Assembly: GCA_009379995.1 (NCBI GenBank) | Contig: WHSR01000045.1 | Location: forward strand, 1-41,344 | DNA: 41,344 bases | Origin: Streptosporangiales bacterium | GTDB lineage: Bacteria; Actinomycetota; Actinomycetes; Streptosporangiales; WHSR01 | Direction: 5' to 3' | Shown here: piece after piece, positions 25,983-33,644 of the stretch | How positions within the stretch are numbered: position 1 is the stretch's first letter | Layout of the letters: each line of letters opens with the position of its first letter | Position numbers and translations under genes: made by a program | The notes under the pieces: generated by a model | Databases searched by the model: none | The model's input: only the letters and a program-made list of their open reading frames with translations | What the model was told of the DNA's origin: nothing

Positions 25983-27026
25983 GTGCTGAGCGTCGGCACT
26001 GCGGTGTTCGCCGTGGCGGGCGGCGCGGTTGGCCGGACGGCCATGCGGCGCTTCGACGTGGGCCAGGCTCGGTCCGCCCTGCGGCTCCCCGCTCCCGCCG
26101 ACCCCGCGGCTCCCCTTCCGCCAGGGGTTGAGCCGAGGGCCGCCGGTCTCGCGCCCTTCGTCACGCCGAATCGCGACTTCTACCGGGTCGACACGGCCCT
26201 CACGCTGCCGCAGGTGACGCCGCAGGAATGGATGCTGCGCATCCACGGCATGGTCGGCCGGGAGATCGAGCTGACCCTTGACGACCTGCTGCGGCGCCCA
26301 CTGATCGAGCGACACATCACCCTCGCCTGCGTGTCCAACCAGGTCGGCGGGGCCTTGGTCGACAACGCCCGCTGGCTCGGCGTCGGCCTGGCGGACCTGC
26401 TGCGGGAGGCGGGAGTGCGTCGCGGGGCCGACCAGATCCTCAGTCGCTCGGCCGACGGTTGGACGTGCGGCACCCCGACCGAGGTGGTCATGGACGGCCG
26501 CGCGGCGTTGATCGCGGTCGGGATGAACGGCGAGCCGCTGCCGGTCGTACACGGCTTCCCGGCACGCATCGTGGTGCCGGGCCTGTACGGCTACGTGTCG
26601 GCGACGAAGTGGGTAGTCGACATCGAACTCACCCGATTCGCGGACGAGCGGGCGTACTGGGCGAAGCGCGGGTGGGCCGTCGAGGCCCCCATCAAGACCC
26701 AGTCCCGCATCGACCTCCCGCGCCCGCTCCAGCGGCTCCAGCCAGGGCCGGCGACCGTGGCGGGGGTGGCATGGGCGCAGCACCGAGGTGTCGGGCGGGT
26801 CCAGGTCCGGGTCGACAACGGTCCCTGGCGGGACGCCCGGCTCGCCGCGGTACCCGACATCGACACCTGGCGGCAGTGGACCCACACCTGGGACGCCGCT
26901 CCCGGCCGGCATCGCCTCCAGGTGCGGGCGACCGACGGGACCGGCCGCACCCAACCTGAAAAGCGTGTCCCCCCGTTCCCCAGCGGAGCGACGGGGTGGC
27001 ACTCCGTGGTGGTCACCGTCGAATGA
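25983..27026 (+). CDS. Molybdopterin-dependent oxidoreductase, catalytic half (sulfite oxidase fold)
   Basis: From GTG 25983 this is 347 residues, but homology continues in frame back to about 25908, including a twin-arginine-like RRAFL just upstream. The catalytic domain has FVTPNRDFYRVD, the molybdenum-ligand cysteine Cys116 in HITLACVSNQVGG, HGFPARIVVPGLYGY and a C-terminal beta-sandwich (GRVQVRVDNGPWRDA). Members use Mo-molybdopterin in an exported enzyme. It is separated from its membrane domain (25487-25951) by a one-base frameshift, so it is either a pseudogene or a sequence error. Its stop is 31 bases from the fasciclin gene. Confidence 0.8.
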   Translation: MLSVGTAVFAVAGGAVGRTAMRRFDVGQARSALRLPAPADPAAPLPPGVEPRAAGLAPFVTPNRDFYRVDTALTLPQVTPQEWMLRIHGMVGREIELTLDDLLRRPLIERHITLACVSNQVGGALVDNARWLGVGLADLLREAGVRRGADQILSRSADGWTCGTPTEVVMDGRAALIAVGMNGEPLPVVHGFPARIVVPGLYGYVSATKWVVDIELTRFADERAYWAKRGWAVEAPIKTQSRIDLPRPLQRLQPGPATVAGVAWAQHRGVGRVQVRVDNGPWRDARLAAVPDIDTWRQWTHTWDAAPGRHRLQVRATDGTGRTQPEKRVPPFPSGATGWHSVVVTVE

Positions 27027-27057
27027 TCACCATCCGTCTCACACGAAGGAGAACGCA

Positions 27058-27660
27058 GTGAAGATGCGAACATTGACACTCGCCGGAGCCGCCATCGTGA
27101 TGGCTTTCGGCGTCGGCGCCTGCGGGGGCGGCGAAGAAACCGCTGCACCGCAAGCCAGGCAACCGGCTGCCACCAGCCCACCCCAGGCCGAGGGTCCCTT
27201 CGGCCCCGCCTGCCCGGCCGCGCCAAAGGATGGCGAGGGCAGCTTCTCCGGTATGGCCGACGACCCGGTCGCCACGGCCGCCTCGAACAATCCGGTCCTG
27301 TCCACCCTGGTGAGTGCCGTGCAACAGGCCGACCTGGCGGACACCCTCAACAGCGCCGAAGACATCACCGTCTTCGCGCCTACCAACGACGCATTCGCCA
27401 AGATCCCGGAGAAGACGCTGAACCAGGTCCTGGCCGACAAGGACCAGCTCACCGCGATCCTCACCTACCACGTGCTCGAGGGACGGTACACGCCCGAGGA
27501 GCTCGCGGGCTCGTTCACGACGCTCCAGGGCGGGACCGTCGACGCGACAAGGACGGGCGAGAGCTACCAAGTGGACGATGCCAAGGTGGTCTGCGGCAAC
27601 GTGCGGACGGCCAACGCCACCGTCTACATCATCGACACGGTCCTCATGCCCGAGGGGTGA
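27058..27660 (+). CDS. Fasciclin (FAS1) domain lipoprotein
   Basis: A 200-residue secreted lipoprotein with a signal peptide ending at a lipobox GVGAC (Cys22), an acidic/proline-rich linker, then one FAS1 domain (about 65-200) with the conserved H1 box ITVFAPTNDAF, the YH motif LTYHVLEG and the H2 end VYIIDTVLMP. It is related to the mycobacterial MPT70/MPT83 antigens. GTG 27058 has AAGGAG 6 bases upstream; ATG 27064 is less well placed. It probably shares a transcript with the oxidoreductase upstream, consistent with control by the SigK/RskA pair at 23374-24788. Confidence 0.92.
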   Translation: MKMRTLTLAGAAIVMAFGVGACGGGEETAAPQARQPAATSPPQAEGPFGPACPAAPKDGEGSFSGMADDPVATAASNNPVLSTLVSAVQQADLADTLNSAEDITVFAPTNDAFAKIPEKTLNQVLADKDQLTAILTYHVLEGRYTPEELAGSFTTLQGGTVDATRTGESYQVDDAKVVCGNVRTANATVYIIDTVLMPEG

Positions 27661-27682
27661 TCCGGTCGATCCTCCCTACCCT

Positions 27683-27739
27683 GTCGTGATCTTGCAGAAA
27701 CGGTCGAACGTCGTTCGACCGTTTCTGCAAGATCACGAC
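27683..27739. repeat. Family A palindromic element, copy 2
   Basis: A 57-base perfect palindrome: arms 27683-27710 and 27712-27739 of 28 bp around a single T. The outer 18 bases match copy 1, while the inner 10 bases CGGTCGAACG are unrelated to copy 1 but still self-complementary. It is followed by ACCAAAGAGG, as in copy 1. It lies 22 bases after the fasciclin stop and probably ends that transcript before sppA. Confidence 0.9.
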
Positions 27740-27803
27740 CAAAGAGGACGATCACATGCCCACACGCGCCGGGGGGGGCCGTCTGGTCCCATAGGCTGGC
27801 GGC

Positions 27804-29540
27804 ATGGTCGATGGCGCAAGAGGGCTCGCGGACCGGGTCAAGGAGGCGAGGGAGCGCAGGAACGCGCCGCTCATCCTCGAACTCGACGTGACGGAGGGCC
27901 TGCTCGAGGCTCCCCCGACCGACCCGGTGAGCGCGGCCCTGTCCTACCGCAGACCGCGGCTGCAGGATGTGCTGGACGGCCTGCGCCGGGCCAGGTCGGA
28001 TCCGCGGGTCAGAGCCTTGCTCGTCAAGGTCGGCGGCACCAAGCTCTCGCTGGCGCAGGCCCAGGAGCTGCGCGACGCGATCGGCGAACTCCGCCGCGCC
28101 GACAAGCTCGCCGTGGCCTGGGCCGAGACGTTCGGCGAGTTCGGCGCCGGGAACGTGCCCTACCTCCTGGCCACTGCCTGCGAACGCGTCTACCTCCAGC
28201 CCTCCGGTGACGTGGGCCTCACCGGGATCGGCCTCGAGGAGCCGTTCGTACGCGACGCCCTGGCCAAGGTCGGCGTCACCCCCCAGCTCAGCCAGCGGCA
28301 CGAGTACAAGACCGCCGCCAACACCTTCCTCGAACGCGGCTACACCGATCCCCACCGGGAGATGAGCGAGCGTCTCGTCGCCTCGCTCTCGGAGCAGATC
28401 GTCGCCGGCGTCGCCGCCGCGCGCGGACTGTCCGAGCAGCAGGTACGCAAGCTCGTCGACCGGGCCCCGCTGCTCGCGGCCGAAGCGCTCGACGCTGGCC
28501 TGGTCGACGGGCTGGCGTACCGCGACGAGGTATACGACGAGGTCCGCGGCCAGGTGGGTGAGGAGGCACGGACCCAGTACGTCACCCGCTACAACCGCGC
28601 CCTGGTGCAGAACGTCACGCGCCGGCTCGCGGCCCGGCGCCACGCGAACACGATCGCGCTCATCCACGGGCTCGGGCCGATCCGGCTCGGCCGCAGCGGG
28701 CGTAGTCCACTCGGCACCGCGATGGGCTCGGAGACGGTCAGCGCGGCGTTCCGCGCGGCCATCAGAGACGAGCGGGTGAAGGCGATCGTCTTCCGGGTGG
28801 ACAGCCCGGGCGGCTCGTACGTCGCGTCCGACGTCATCTGGCGTCACGTGGCCCTCGCCCGCCGTCGCGGCAAGCCGGTGGTGGTGTCGATGGGCCGGGT
28901 CGCCGCGTCCGGTGGGTACTTCGTGTCGATGGGCGCGGACGCGATCGTCGCCCAGGCGGGCACCCTCACCGGATCGATCGGGGTGCTCGCCGGGAAGGCG
29001 GTCACCACGGAGCTGATGGGGAGGCTCGGGGTCACCCATGACGCCGCGGCCGACGGTGGCCACGCGCTGATGTTCTCCACCAACCGCGGCTACAGCGACG
29101 ACGAGTGGGAACGCGTGCACGCCTCGCTGGACCGGATCTACGACGACTTCACCGCCAAGGCCGCCGAGGGACGCGGTCTCGACCGGCAGCGGGTGGACAC
29201 CCTGGCCCGCGGCCGGGTGTGGACAGGCGCGGACGCCAAGGAGCGCGGCCTCGTGGACGAGCTCGGCGGCATCGAGCGGGCGGTCACGCTCGCCAAGGAG
29301 AAGGCGCACCTTCCGCCGGACGTCGAGGCAGACCTGCGGATCTTTCCGAGGACCACCCCGTTGGAGCGGCTGCGCCCGGCCGAGTCCAGCGAGGATCCGG
29401 CGGCCGCCGCCGCGGCCGGCGCAACCGACCTCGAGGCGCTCCGGGTGGCGGCGTGGGGGCGGCTGGCCCCGCTCGCGGCCAGGCTCGGCCTGCCCGCGGC
29501 CGGGCCGCTCATGCTGCCCGGCAACTGGGAGGTCCGGTAG
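27804..29540 (+). CDS. sppA: Signal peptide peptidase SppA, 67-kDa type
   Basis: A 578-residue protein with two tandem ClpP/crotonase-like halves. The catalytic dyad is split as in E. coli SppA: Lys169 (RHEYKTAANTF) in the first half and Ser369 (GRVAASGGYFVSMGAD) in the second, preceded by VFRVDSPGGSYVASD. It degrades cleaved signal peptides. No N-terminal membrane helix is evident, so attachment may be peripheral. ATG 27804 has only a weak ribosome-binding site; an 8-base G run lies at 27771-27778 in the leader. Convergent with iclR, with a 35-base gap. Confidence 0.92.
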   Translation: MVDGARGLADRVKEARERRNAPLILELDVTEGLLEAPPTDPVSAALSYRRPRLQDVLDGLRRARSDPRVRALLVKVGGTKLSLAQAQELRDAIGELRRADKLAVAWAETFGEFGAGNVPYLLATACERVYLQPSGDVGLTGIGLEEPFVRDALAKVGVTPQLSQRHEYKTAANTFLERGYTDPHREMSERLVASLSEQIVAGVAAARGLSEQQVRKLVDRAPLLAAEALDAGLVDGLAYRDEVYDEVRGQVGEEARTQYVTRYNRALVQNVTRRLAARRHANTIALIHGLGPIRLGRSGRSPLGTAMGSETVSAAFRAAIRDERVKAIVFRVDSPGGSYVASDVIWRHVALARRRGKPVVVSMGRVAASGGYFVSMGADAIVAQAGTLTGSIGVLAGKAVTTELMGRLGVTHDAAADGGHALMFSTNRGYSDDEWERVHASLDRIYDDFTAKAAEGRGLDRQRVDTLARGRVWTGADAKERGLVDELGGIERAVTLAKEKAHLPPDVEADLRIFPRTTPLERLRPAESSEDPAAAAAAGATDLEALRVAAWGRLAPLAARLGLPAAGPLMLPGNWEVR

Positions 29541-29559
29541 TGCCCAAAGTGGTCCGGTT

Positions 29560-29580
29560 TTGAATTTCTGCAAGATCACG
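29560..29580. repeat. Family A element, half copy 3
   Basis: These 21 bases are identical to the right arm of copy 1 (inner TTGAA, then TTTCTGCAAGATCACG). There is no left arm; the preceding bases carry a GGTCCGG direct repeat (29531-29537 and 29551-29557). The TGA of iclR lies inside the element on the minus strand, as for glgB in copy 1. Confidence 0.8.
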
Positions 29581-30328
29581 GGCTAAGGGCCTGACCGAGG
29601 GAAGCGGTGATGCGGCGGGCCGCGTCGCGCACGAGCCGGCCGTATTGCGGCGCGACCTCCGCGGGCATGCGGACCGCGGGCGTGGAGATACTCAGGCTGC
29701 CGACCGGGTGGCCGTCCACGTTTAGGATGGCCGCGGCCACAGCGGCGATGTCCGACCGCCACTCCGCGCTGTTCGTGGCGTACCCACGCACCCGGGTCGC
29801 GGCAAGCTCGGCACGAAGCTCGTCCGGGTCGACGATCGTGGTGTCGGTGTAGCGGGGTAGACCCTCGGCGATCACCCGCTCCACCTCGACCGGCGGGCTG
29901 TGGGCAAGGATCACCTTGCCGTTCGACGACGCGTGGATGGGGGCCCCTCCGCCCAGCGGGATGATGATCCGCACCGGCTTCGGCGTCTCCAGGCGCTCGA
30001 TCAGCACCACCCGGTTGCCCTCGGGGACCATGAGGTGGATCGTCTCCTCGGTCTGCCGGCGCAGCTGCTCCATCACCGGCATGGCGGCCTCACGCAGGCT
30101 CAGCTCGCCGATCGCGTGCCACCCAACGTGCAGCGCCTTGGTGGTAAGCAGCCAGCGGGTCAGCTCGCTGCCCGCCGGGCGGATCCAGCCGGCGGCATGC
30201 AACGTACGCAGCGCCCGCTGCACGGAGCTCTTGGGAAGGGCGAGCTGGCGGGCAAGTTCGCTCACCCCGACCGGCTGCTGCCGCCCCACCTCCTCGAGGA
30301 CCCGGAGAGCATTGATCACGCTCTGCAT
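29576..30328 (-). CDS. IclR family transcriptional regulator
   Basis: A 250-residue IclR protein: N-terminal winged helix (MQSVINALRVLEEVGRQQPV, SELARQLALPKSSVQRALRTLHAAGWI) and C-terminal effector-binding domain (PVMEQLRRQTEETIHLMVPEGNRVVLIERLET; GGGAPIHASSNGKVILA; RGYATNSAEW; VGSLSISTPAVRM). ATG 30328 is chosen, with GGGAGG about 10 bases upstream; the long frame beyond it is a shadow over tctC. It is divergent from the tct operon, which it very likely controls in response to the transported carboxylate or a derivative. Its stop codon lies within a family A repeat. Confidence 0.93.
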   Translation of the reverse strand: MQSVINALRVLEEVGRQQPVGVSELARQLALPKSSVQRALRTLHAAGWIRPAGSELTRWLLTTKALHVGWHAIGELSLREAAMPVMEQLRRQTEETIHLMVPEGNRVVLIERLETPKPVRIIIPLGGGAPIHASSNGKVILAHSPPVEVERVIAEGLPRYTDTTIVDPDELRAELAATRVRGYATNSAEWRSDIAAVAAAILNVDGHPVGSLSISTPAVRMPAEVAPQYGRLVRDAARRITASLGQALSP

Positions 30329-30353
30329 CCTCTTGACGCCTCCCGGGCACCGG

Positions 30354-30383
30354 CATACGGTACATCGCCATACGGTATACCGT
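30354..30383. promoter_or_regulatory. Probable IclR operator in the iclR/tctC intergenic region
   Basis: CATACGGTA occurs twice at a 15-base interval (30354-30362 and 30369-30377). The second copy is part of a perfect 12-bp palindrome ACGGTATACCGT (30372-30383). The 144-base divergent gap 30329-30472 also has inverted copies of CGGCACG/CGTGCCG (30390-30430 region). This fits a regulator binding site serving both directions. Confidence 0.6.
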
Positions 30384-30472
30384 TGTGCGGCACGGTGTGC
30401 TGCGGAGCGGCACAGCACGATCGTGCCGTACGCGCAGCACGGATCCGCGATGCGGCGAAGGGCGGTGCGGCT

Positions 30473-31510
30473 GTGCTGGGTCGGCTTCTGGGACGTACCA
30501 TCCCCGAGACATCGGTCGGCAGAAGGGCATCCACGAAGCGACCGGGAGCCGCGCCGGCCTGGGCGCTTGCGGTCGCCCTCGCCGCCGGGCTCACCGGCTG
30601 TGGCGGGAGCACCGCGGGCGGCGGGTCCGGCGACGCGTGGGAGCCGGAGCGTCCGGTCACCATCGTGGTGCCGTTCGCACCCGGCGGCGGCAGCGACGTC
30701 TTCGGCCGCGCCCTGGCCAAGGGCATAGAGGAGGCCCGGCCCGACATCGACGTGAAGGTCGAGAACAGGCCGGGCGGCAGCGGCGCGATCGGCTACTCCT
30801 TCCTGCTCTCGAAGCAAGCCGATCCCCACTACCTGATCCCCTCGGAGACCGCCGGCGTTGCCCTCCCGGTGACGACTGACACGCCGTGGACCTGGTCCGA
30901 CTTCACCCCGGTCATGCAGATCGCCGAGGACGTCACCCTGATGGTGGTACCCAAGGACTCGCCGTACCAGGAGCTCCAGGACGTCGTCGGCGCACTCAAG
31001 AAGGGCGGGCAGGTGCGCGTGGGCCTCGCCGGCGCCACGGGCCTGGATGCCATCGTCACCGGACTGATGGAGCAGGACCAGGGCGTGAAGTACCGGCGGG
31101 TGACCTTCGACTCCGGCGGGGAGATCGTCAACGCCCTGATCGGCGGCGACATCGACACGGCCATGCTGAACCCGAGCGAGGTCATCGGCCAGATCAAGGC
31201 CGGCGAGGTGCGGCCGGTGGCGGTGTTCGCGGACAGCCGGTACGAGGACGCTCCGTTGGACGAGGTTCCGACCGCCGAGGAGCAGGGCGTGAACGTTTCC
31301 TTCACCCAGTACCGCGGCGTATTCGCGGCCGGCGACATCACCGACGCCGAGAGCGCCTACTGGGAGGAGACCGTCCGAAAGTGGACGCAGAGCCCGAGCT
31401 ACTCCAAGTACCTCGACGACAACTTCCTGCGTCCGGTGAAGCGCCCGCACGACGAGTTCGTGACCTACCTCAAGGCGTACGAGAAGCAGCTGCAGGGCGT
31501 CCTCGGTTGA
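30473..31510 (+). CDS. tctC: Tripartite tricarboxylate transporter substrate-binding lipoprotein
   Basis: A 345-residue TctC/Bug-family periplasmic-type binding protein with a lipobox (AAGLTGC) after a long basic leader. Family features: PVTIVVPFAPGGGSDVFGRALAKG, VENRPGGSGAIGYSFL, and VGLAGATGLDAIVTGL in the ligand-binding cleft. It delivers a carboxylate to the TctAB permease. The only credible in-frame start is GTG 30473 (GAAGGG upstream); the frame is open further left over the intergenic region. First gene of the operon, followed after 2 bases by tctB. The ligand is not deducible. Confidence 0.92.
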   Translation: MLGRLLGRTIPETSVGRRASTKRPGAAPAWALAVALAAGLTGCGGSTAGGGSGDAWEPERPVTIVVPFAPGGGSDVFGRALAKGIEEARPDIDVKVENRPGGSGAIGYSFLLSKQADPHYLIPSETAGVALPVTTDTPWTWSDFTPVMQIAEDVTLMVVPKDSPYQELQDVVGALKKGGQVRVGLAGATGLDAIVTGLMEQDQGVKYRRVTFDSGGEIVNALIGGDIDTAMLNPSEVIGQIKAGEVRPVAVFADSRYEDAPLDEVPTAEEQGVNVSFTQYRGVFAAGDITDAESAYWEETVRKWTQSPSYSKYLDDNFLRPVKRPHDEFVTYLKAYEKQLQGVLG

Positions 31511-31512
31511 CG

Positions 31513-32049
31513 GTGGGGCCAGTGCGCAGACTCACCCGCAGGATCGGTGCCGACCTCGTCATCGCAGGTGTCCTCGCGGCGGTTGGGCTCGCCATGGCCG
31601 TGCAGGCCATCAGCTACCGGATCATCGCCCAGGGCGGGATCGGGCCCGGCTTCATGCCCTTCGTCGCCGGGCTGGCACTTGCCGGGTTCTCCGGCTGGGT
31701 GGGCGTGGAGAGCATTGTCCGGAGCCGTCGCGGGCGCCGGTCGGCCGAGGCGCCGGAGGACGCGAGCTCAGCCGAGCAGCGCCCGGCCGAAGACCGTCCG
31801 ACCGGCGGCGAACGCCGCGTCACACTGGTGTTCGCGCTGGTACTGGGCGCGATCCTGGCCACCAGCGTGGTCGGGTTCCTTGTCGCCTTCGGGCTTCTCA
31901 TCTTCATACTCCTGGCGCTGGTCGAGCGGGAGCCGCTCTGGCTCGCTGCGGTGATCACCGTGACCGCTGTCGTCGTCTCCTACCTGGTCTTCGTCCAGAT
32001 GCTCCAGGTGCCCTTGCCCGGCGGCGTGCTCGGTCTGCTGGGGGAGTGA
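31513..32049 (+). CDS. tctB: Tripartite tricarboxylate transporter small membrane subunit
   Basis: About 178 residues with four hydrophobic helices (ADLVIAGVLAAVGLAMAVQAI; GFMPFVAGLALAGFSGWVGV; VTLVFALVLGAILATSVVGFLVAFGLLIFILL; AAVITVTAVVVSYLVFVQML) and a charged, variable loop between pairs, the TctB layout. The G-P-G-F-M-P motif is characteristic. Start uncertain among TTG 31507, GTG 31513 and GTG 31522. Its TGA overlaps GTG 32046 at the start of the tctA frame. It forms the permease with TctA. Confidence 0.88.
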   Translation: MGPVRRLTRRIGADLVIAGVLAAVGLAMAVQAISYRIIAQGGIGPGFMPFVAGLALAGFSGWVGVESIVRSRRGRRSAEAPEDASSAEQRPAEDRPTGGERRVTLVFALVLGAILATSVVGFLVAFGLLIFILLALVEREPLWLAAVITVTAVVVSYLVFVQMLQVPLPGGVLGLLGE

Positions 32050-32054
32050 CCGAG

Positions 32055-33644
32055 GTGGACGGCGTCTTCGACAATGTTCTGCTGGGCTTCCAGACCGCCT
32101 TCTCGCCGGCCAACCTGCTGTACTGCTTCGGCGGGGTCGTCCTGGGCACGTTCATCGGGATGCTGCCCGGGTTGGGCTCGGCCACCGGCGTCGCCCTGCT
32201 GCTGCCGCTCACCCTGACCCTCGACCCGATCTCAGCGCTGATCATGCTTGCCGGCATCTACTACGGCTGCCAGTACGGCGCGTCGATCAGCTCGATCCTC
32301 ATCGCGACGCCGGGCGACTCGGCCAGTGTGGTCACTGCCTTCGACGGGTACCCCCTTGCCCGGACCGGGCGAGCCGGGCAGGCGCTCGCCACCTCGGTGA
32401 TCGCTTCGTTCGTCGCGGGGACAATCACGATCATCCCGCTGATGACGCTGGCCCCGATCTTCTCCGGCCTCGCCCTGAACTTCGGCCCGCCGGAGATGTT
32501 CGCGCTCATGGTGCTCGGCATGGCCAGCGTCGTCGGCTTCGGCGGCGGGACCTCGCAGGCCAAGGGGCTGGCCATGGCCGCGTTCGGCGTGGCGATCTCC
32601 ACCGTCGGCATCGACGCGCAGACCGGCATCGCCCGGTACACCTTCGGCCAGGTGCAACTCCTCGACGGCATCGGCTTTCTCGGCGTCGTCATCGGACTGT
32701 TCGCGGTGGCCGAGGTGATGGCGCAGGTCGGCCGGGGTGGCGCGGAACCGATCCGTACCCGGATGCGGGACATGCTGATGTCTCGCCGGGACCTGCGGGA
32801 GATCTCCGGCCCGACCGCCCGGGGCGGGGTCGTCGGGTTCCTCGTCGGCATGCTCCCCGGTGCGGGTGCCACGCTCGCGTCGTTCTTCGCCTACGACATC
32901 GAGCGCCGGGTCTCCAAGAAGCCGGAGCGGTTCGGCAAGGGAGCCCTTCCCGGAGTGGCCGGCCCGGAGGCGGCGAACAACGCCGCCGCCAACGCGGCGT
33001 TCGTGCCCACGCTCACCCTCGGCATCCCCGGGTCCGGCACGACGGCCGTGCTGCTCGGCGCATTCATCATCTTCGGACTGCAGCCCGGGCCGCTCTTCCT
33101 GCGCGAGCAGCCGGAGCTGGCCTGGGGCCTGATGGCCTCCTTCTATCTCGGCAACCTGCTGCTCCTCGCCATGAACCTGCCGCTCGCCCCTGTGCTCGGC
33201 TCGCTGCTGCGGATTCGCTACAGCCTGCTCTACCCGCTGATCCTGCTGGTGGCCCTGATCGGGGCGTACGCGATGCAGAACCGCATGTGGGGGGTGTGGC
33301 TGGGTCTGGCCTTCGGTGTCATCGGGTACGTGATGCACAAGTACGGCTATCCCGCCGCACCGCTCATCCTCGGTCTGATCCTCGGCAGCCTGATGGAGAA
33401 GACCCTGACGCAGACCTCCGACATGGGTGGAGGCGACCTCACGATCTTCTTCAACCGGCCGATCGCGCTCCTGCTGTTCGCCCTTGCCTTGGTCCTCCTG
33501 CTCGCTCCCTACCTGGTCAAGGCGGTGCGGCGGATGCGCCCGGCGCCGACCTCGACCCCGCCGGACGGGCCGGCGGACGACGCTGCTTCCGCCCGGTCGG
33601 GCGACGAAGAAATGACGACTCTGTCACGCCGGGAGGACGGATGA
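32055..33644 (+). CDS. tctA: Tripartite tricarboxylate transporter large permease
   Basis: A 529-residue polytopic membrane protein of the TctA family with about 11-12 helices and the two glycine/proline-rich signatures GTFIGMLPGLGSATGVALLLPLT (N-half) and FLVGMLPGAGATLASFFAYD (C-half), plus YYGCQYGASISSILIATPGD. It moves the TctC-delivered carboxylate using an ion gradient. GTG 32055 is preferred (GGGGGAG 8 bases upstream); GTG 32046, overlapping tctB, is the alternative. Its stop overlaps the ATG of the CoA-transferase gene. Confidence 0.94.
   Translation: MDGVFDNVLLGFQTAFSPANLLYCFGGVVLGTFIGMLPGLGSATGVALLLPLTLTLDPISALIMLAGIYYGCQYGASISSILIATPGDSASVVTAFDGYPLARTGRAGQALATSVIASFVAGTITIIPLMTLAPIFSGLALNFGPPEMFALMVLGMASVVGFGGGTSQAKGLAMAAFGVAISTVGIDAQTGIARYTFGQVQLLDGIGFLGVVIGLFAVAEVMAQVGRGGAEPIRTRMRDMLMSRRDLREISGPTARGGVVGFLVGMLPGAGATLASFFAYDIERRVSKKPERFGKGALPGVAGPEAANNAAANAAFVPTLTLGIPGSGTTAVLLGAFIIFGLQPGPLFLREQPELAWGLMASFYLGNLLLLAMNLPLAPVLGSLLRIRYSLLYPLILLVALIGAYAMQNRMWGVWLGLAFGVIGYVMHKYGYPAAPLILGLILGSLMEKTLTQTSDMGGGDLTIFFNRPIALLLFALALVLLLAPYLVKAVRRMRPAPTSTPPDGPADDAASARSGDEEMTTLSRREDG

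Noticed and set aside
27771..27778. Run of eight G upstream of sppA
   Set aside because: Could be a phase-variable tract, but it is outside the coding frame and away from any visible promoter element; more likely chance in GC-rich DNA.
29531..29557. GGTCCGG direct repeat as target-site duplication of half copy 3
   Set aside because: The two copies lie on the same side of the repeat rather than flanking it, so they do not behave as a target duplication.
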